Positions 58,681 to 64,000 of a DNA stretch of 64,000 nt are shown in pieces. Below the pieces are notes generated by a model. The model ran no database searches. It saw only the letters and a list, made by a program, of their open reading frames with translations, and was not told the origin of the DNA. Source of the stretch: Haematobia irritans (Eukaryota; Arthropoda; Insecta; Diptera; Muscidae); assembly GCF_050003625.1 (NCBI RefSeq), contig NC_134398.1:195679700-195743699 (forward strand), in the 5' to 3' direction. The position numbers and the translations under genes are program-made. Position 1 is the first letter of the stretch, and every line of letters begins with the position of its first letter.

Positions 58681-61550
58681 TTATTTTAATAAAATTTTAA
58701 TAAAATTTTATTTCTATAGAAACAAAATTTATATTTTCTATACAAATAAAATTTTGACAAAATTATATTTCTTTAGAAAATCTATATTTATAGGGAAAAT
58801 TGGTCAAAATGTTTTTTCTGTTGAAAATGTTGTCAAAAATTTATTATTTTAGAAAATTTTGTCAAAATTGATTTTTTATTTCTATAGAAAATTTGTTAAA
58901 AATTGTGTTTCCTTAGAAAATGTCAAAATTTTATTTCTATACAAAATTTTATCAAATCTAATTCTATAGAAAATTCTGTCAAAATTTTATTTCTATAGAA
59001 AATTTTGTCAAAATTTTATTTCTATAGAAAATTTTGTAAAAATTTTATTTTTATAGAAAATGTTGTCAAAATTTTATTTCTATAGAAAATTTTGTCAAAA
59101 TTTTAGTTCTATAGAAAATTTTGTCAACAGTTTATTTCTATAGAAATTTTTGTGAAAATTTTATTTCTAGAGAAAATTTTGCCAAAATTTAATTTCTGTA
59201 GAAACTTTTGTCAACAGTTTATTTATATAGAAAATTTTGTCAAAATTTTATTTCTATCGAAACCAAATTTCTATTTTTCAAAGAAATTAAAATTTTGACA
59301 AATTTTTATTTCTATAGAAAATTTTTTTTTTATATGAAAAATTTGTCAAAATGTTTATTTCTGTTGAAAATTTTGTCAAGAATTTATTATTTTAGAAAAA
59401 TTTTGTCAAATTGTATTTCTATAGAAAATTTTGTCAAAATTTAAGTTCTATAGAAAATTTTGTCAACAGTTTATTTCTATAGAAAATTTTGTCAACAGTT
59501 TATTTCTATAGAAAATTTTGTCAAAATTTTATTTCTATAGAAAATTTTGTCAAAATTTTATTTCTATAGAAAATTTTATGCCAAAATTTTATTTCTGTAG
59601 AAACTTTTGTCAACAGTTTATTTATATAGAAAATTTTGTCAAAACTTTATTTCTATCGAAACCAAATTTCTATTTTCTAAAGAAATTAAAATTTAGACAA
59701 AATTTTATTTCTGTAGAAAATCTTTATTTATATGAAAAATTGGTCAAAATGTTTATTTGTGTTGAAAATTTTGTTAAAAATTTATTATTTTAGAAAAATT
59801 TTGTCAAAATTTTATTTCTATAGAAAATTTTGTAAAATTTTCTATATCTATAGAAAATTTTGTAAAAATTTCTATATCTATAGAAAATTTTGTCAAAATT
59901 TTAGTTCTATAGAAAATTTTGTCAACAGTTTATTTCTACAAAAATTTTGTAAAAATTGTATTTCTATAGAAAATTTTGTCAAAATTTTATTTCTAGAGAA
60001 AATTTTGCCAAAATTTAATTTCTGTAGATACTTTTGTCAACAGTTTATTTATATAGAAAATTTTGTCGAAATTTTATTTCTATCGAAACCAAATTTCTAT
60101 TTTCCAAAGAAATTAAAATTTTGACAAAATTTTGTTTCTATAGAAAATTTTTTTTTATATGAAAAATTTGTCAAAATGTTTATTTCTGTTGAAAATTTTG
60201 TCAAGAATTTATTATTTTAGAAAAATTTTGTCAAATTGTATTTCTATAGAAAATTTTGTCAAAATTTAAGTTCTATAGAAAATTTTGTCAACAATTTATT
60301 TCTATAGAAAATTTTGTCAACAGTTTATTTCTATAGAAAATTTTGTAAAAATTTCTATATCTATAGAAAATTTTGTCAAAATTTTAGTTCTATAGAAAAT
60401 TTTGTCAACAGTTTATTTCTACAAAAATTTTGTAACAATTGTATTTCTATAGAACATTTTGTTAAAATTTTATTTCTATAGAAACTTTTGTCAAAATTTT
60501 ATTTCTGTAGTTACTTTTGTCAACAGTTTATTTATATAGAAAATTTTGACAAAATTTTATTTATATCGAAACCAAATTTCCATTTTCTAAAGAAATTAAC
60601 ATTTTGACAAAATTTTATTTCTATAGAAAATTTTTATTTATATGAAAAATTTGTCAAAATGCTTATTTCTGTTGAAAATTTTGTCAAGAATTTATTATTT
60701 TAGAAAAATTTTGTCACAATTATATTTATATAGATAATTTTGTCAAAATTTTATTTCTATAGAAAATTTTGTCAATATTTTATTTCTATAGAAAATTTTG
60801 TCAAAATTTTATTTGTATTGAAAATTATGCCAAAATTTTATTTCTATAGAAAATTTTGTCAATATTGTATTTCTATAGAAAATTTGGTCAAAATTCTATT
60901 TCCATAGAAAATTTTGTTCAAATTTTATTTTTGTATAAACGTTTGTCAACAGTTTATTTATATAGAAAATTTTGTCAAAATTTTATTTCTATCGAAACCA
61001 AATTTCTATTTTCTGAAGAAATTGAAATTTTGCCAAATTTTATTTCTATAAAAAATCTTTATTTATATGGAAAATTTGTCAAAATGTTTATTTAAGTAGA
61101 AAATTTTGTAAAAAATTTATTATTTTCGAAAATTTTGTCAAAATTTTATTTCTATAGAAAATGTTGTCAAATTTTTATTTCTATAGAAAATTTTTCTCAA
61201 AATTTTATTTCTAGAGAACATTTTGTCAAAATTTTATTTCTGTAGAAACTTTTTTTAACAATTTATTTATATAGAAAATTTTGTCAAAATTTTATTTCTA
61301 TCAAAACCAAATTTCTATTTTCCAAAGAAATTAAAATTTTGACAAAATTTTATTTCTATAGAAAATCTTTATTTCTATGGAAAATTTGTCAAAATGTTTA
61401 TTTCAGTTGAAAATTTTGTCAAAAATTTATTATTTTTGAAAATTTTATTTCTATAGAAAATTTTGTCAAAATTTTATGTCTATAGAAAATTTTGTCAAAA
61501 TTTTATTTTATAAAAAATTTTGTCAAAATTTTATTTCTATAGAAATATAA
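58681..61550 (-). repeat. 29-bp satellite array, T-form, with a long higher-order unit
   Basis: GAAACCAAATTTCTATTTT recurs at about 59259, 59658, 60085, 60568 (variant), 60994 and 61304 (variant), spaced 310-483 bp, each time followed by similar units (AAATCTTTATTTATATG and ATTTATTATTTTAG variants). Confidence 0.93.
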
Positions 61551-61975
61551 GACCCAAATTGAATCATCTCACCCAGCCAGATCTTACTAGAGACTATGGA
61601 AATGTGGATTAGCCAACACTGAAACATATGTATAGTCAGGCTTGTAAGATGTGTATCTGGCATTTTCTTTTCAATAGCCTAATAGACTGCAAGATGTTTG
61701 GATGGACGCACGTTTCGGAATTACCACATTCCTCATCAGCATCCTCTACTTGCAGCAAAACTACCAACCAATTATCAGAATAAATACGGTTAATTCACTC
61801 AACCCAAAGTGAACTACACTTGAACCTTCCGAAAAAAGGTTTGATAGTCGGCTACTGCCTAAACAAATTTGCAAGCATATCTCTTTTCCATTGCTTCCTC
61901 TATCTTCATTCGTTTTGTTTGTTATTGTTGGTTTCTCCTCAATCATTATTGTTGTTTTTAATCTCAGCTTAAAAA
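61551..61975 (-). mobile_element. Second hammerhead-bearing element
   Basis: Matches the direct arm and ribozyme at 15132-15512 but lacks about 55 bp (between CTTTTCC and GCTTCC on the plus strand) and has a different sequence beyond the ribozyme (61551-61680). It is flanked by satellite on both sides and has no tandem repeat of the unit. The small open frame in it (61761-61946) is a shadow. Confidence 0.75.
61687..61755 (-). ncRNA. Type I hammerhead ribozyme, second copy
   Basis: Same length (69 nt), helices I and II and core (CTGATGA, GAAA) as 15444-15512. Helix III reads ACGTGCGT, where the other reads ACAGCTGT: the third pair is G-C here and A-T there. The cleavage nucleotide is C (position 61705), giving predicted scission between 61705 and 61704 on the minus strand. 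The internal loop is TAGA/AAACAT. Confidence 0.9.
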
Positions 61976-62705
61976 AAAATATTATTTCTATAGAAAATTT
62001 TGTTAATCTTTTATTTCTATAGAAATTTTTTTTTTAAATTTTATTTCTATAGAAAATTTTGTCAAAATTTTATTTCTGTAGAAACTTTTGTCAACAGTTT
62101 ATTTCTATAGAAAATTTGTCAACAGTTTATTTATATAGAAAATTTTGTCAAAATTTTATTTCTGTATAAGTTTTTTTGTTAAAATGTTATTTCTATAGAA
62201 AATTTTGTTAAAATTTTATTTCTGTAGAAAATTTTGTTAACAGTTTATTTCTATAGAAAATTTGTCAACAGTTTATTCTATAGAAAATTTTGTCAAAATT
62301 TTATTTCTGTAGAAACCAAATTTCTAGTTTCTATAGAAATTAAAATTTTAACAAAATTTTATTTCTATAGAAAATTTTATTTCTGTAGAAACCAAATTTC
62401 TAGTTTCTATAGAAATTAAAATTTTAACAAAATTTTATTTCTATAGAAAATTTTATTTCTATAGAAATTAAATTTTTGACAAAATTTTATTTCTATAGAA
62501 AATTTTTATTTGTATGGAAAATTTGTCAAAATGTTTAATTTTGTCAACATTTTATTTCTATAGAAAATTTTGTCAAAATTGTATTCCTATAGAAAATGTT
62601 GTCAAAATTTTATTTCTTTAGAAAATTTTGTAAAAATTGTGTCAAAATTGTATTTCCATACAAAATTTAGTTAAAAATTTATTTGCATAGAAAATTTTAC
62701 CAATA
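61976..62705 (-). repeat. 29-bp satellite array, T-form, end segment
   Basis: Includes a doubled block around GTAGAAACCAAATTTCTAG (62310 and 62387). Confidence 0.92.
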
Positions 62706-63980
62706 TTTTTATACCCTCCACCATAGGATGGGGGTATATTAACTTTGTCATTCCGTTTGTAACACATCGAAATATTGCTCTAAGACCCCATAAAGTATAT
62801 ATATTCTGGGTCGTGGTGAAATTCTGAGTCGATCTAAGCATGTCCGTCCGTCCGTCCGTCTGTCCGTCCGTCCGTCTGTCCGTCTGTCCGGCTGTCCGTC
62901 CGTCTGTGGAAATCACGCTAACTTCCGAACGAAATAAGCTATTGACTTGAAACTTGGCACAAGTAGTTGTTATTGATGTAGGTCGGATGGTATTGAAAAT
63001 GGGCCATATCGGACCACGTTTACGTATGGCCCCCATATAAACCGATCCCCAAATTTGGCTTGGGGAGCCTCCCGGAGCAGCAAAATTCATCCGATCCGGT
63101 TGAAATTTGGTACGTGGTCTTACTATACGTTCTCTAACAACCATGGAAAAATTGGTCCATATCGGTCCATAATTATATATAGCCCCCATATAAACCGATC
63201 CCCAGATTTGACCTCCGGAGCCTCTTGGAGGGGCAAAATTCATCCGATCCGATTGAAATTTGGTACCTGATGTTAGTATACGGCCTCTAACAACCATGCA
63301 AAAATTGGTCCATATCGGTCCATAATTATATATAGCTCCTATATAAACCGATCCCCAGATTTGACCACCGGAGCCTCTTGGAGGAGCAAAATTCATCCGA
63401 TCCGGTTGAAATTTAGAACGTGGTCTTAGTATACGGTTTTTAACAACCATGCAAAAAGTGGTCCATATCGGTCCATAATTATATATAGCCCCCATATAAA
63501 CCGATCCCCAGATTTGACCTCCGGAGCCTCTTGGAGGGGCAAAATTCATCCGATCCGGTTGAAATTTGGTACCTGATGTTAGTTTACGGCCTCTAATAAC
63601 CATGCAAAAATTGGTCCATATCGGTCCATAATTATATATAGCCCCCATATAAACCGATCCCCAGATTTGACCTCCGGAGCCTCTTGGAAGAGCAAAATTC
63701 ATCCGATCCAGTTGAAATTTGGTACATGGTGTTAGTATATGGTCTCTAACAACCATGCAAAAATTGGTCCATATCGGTCCATAATTATATATAGTTCCCA
63801 TATAAACCGTCCCCAGATTTGACGTCCGGAACCTCTTGGAGGAGCAAAAGTCATCCGATACGGTTGAAATTTGGTACATTTTGTCAATATATGGCCTCTA
63901 ACAGCCATGTAAAAATTGGTCCATATCGGTCTTTAGTTATATATAGCCGATGACTTATTACACAAAAATTGGTCCATATC
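62706..63980 (+). mobile_element. DINE-1-like element, family A copy 7
   Basis: Head TATACCCTCCACCATAGGAT, GTCC/GTCT run at about 62842-62905, then about six 153-bp units. The order of GTCC and GTCT units and the last units match copy 2 (17784-18880). The 402-codon minus frame across it is a by-product of the 153-bp period. Confidence 0.78.
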
Positions 63981-64000
63981 GCCAAAAATAATCTACCAAA
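63981..64000 (-). mobile_element. Edge of a further 29-bp-satellite element
   Basis: The window ends in CCAAAAATAATCTACCAAA, the T-form edge seen at 6070-6094, so another satellite element probably begins here. Confidence 0.5.

Noticed and set aside
62671..63879. 402-codon minus-strand frame with 51-residue repeats
   Set aside because: It spans a DINE-1-like element, its microsatellite and adjoining satellite. The 153-bp period, divisible by three, keeps both strands open, and similar frames occur in every copy on either strand. No start context, domain or splice evidence.

Overview
The window is a repeat-dense, AT-rich stretch of an insect genome, most likely a calyptrate (muscoid) fly. That reading rests on DINE-1/mini-me-like elements carrying a (GTCY)n proto-microsatellite, on very large arrays of a 29-bp A/T satellite, and on a BEL/Pao retrotransposon, a LINE with an RNase H domain, a Penelope-like element and Helitrons. 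I see no convincing complete host protein-coding gene. The window may be intergenic or lie inside a large intron.

Layout. 1-4211 is the 5' part of a minus-strand BEL/Pao LTR retrotransposon: a 5' LTR at 3825-4211 and a gag-pol frame open from 3516 to the window edge. 4652-6554, 17784-18880, 20121-21944, 22559-23875, 33732-34315 and 62706-63980 are copies of one DINE-1-like family (A) built of 153-bp units. 19880-20120 and 40822-42342 are a related family (B). Between them lie long arrays of the 29-bp satellite: 7893-16700, 25975-31262, 35030-38940, 44575-46243, 50586-56870 and 58681-62705. These arrays serve as landing sites for other elements: a LINE (10193-13917), a hammerhead-bearing foldback element (14759-15627), three tRNA-derived SINEs, a Penelope-like remnant (36530-37570), Helitrons (46244-47926 and 51147-53109, with a degenerate relative at 42404-44572) and a second hammerhead element (61551-61975). 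Some satellite blocks end in GGTTGCC/GGCAACC inverted termini, so the satellite seems to be cargo of a TIR-type non-autonomous element.

Most interesting content. (1) Two 69-nt sequences, 15444-15512 (+) and 61687-61755 (-), match the type I hammerhead ribozyme at every core position and in all three helices. They differ in helix III by a compensatory pair change. The first copy is followed by a second start of the same 426-bp unit, as in retrozymes, and is preceded by a 333-bp inverted arm. (2) The SINEs share the last roughly 70-80 bp of the LINE's 3' end, including a (TAACC)n tail, which points to a LINE/SINE partnership. (3) The satellite shows locus-specific higher-order repeats.

How the parts relate. 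The BEL frame, the LINE ORF and the Penelope fragment are the only protein-coding sequences I support, and all three are mobile-element genes. The SINEs probably depend on a LINE of the type present here. The hammerhead repeats probably depend on Penelope-like reverse transcriptases. The remaining open frames come from tandem repeats or lie antisense to real ones.
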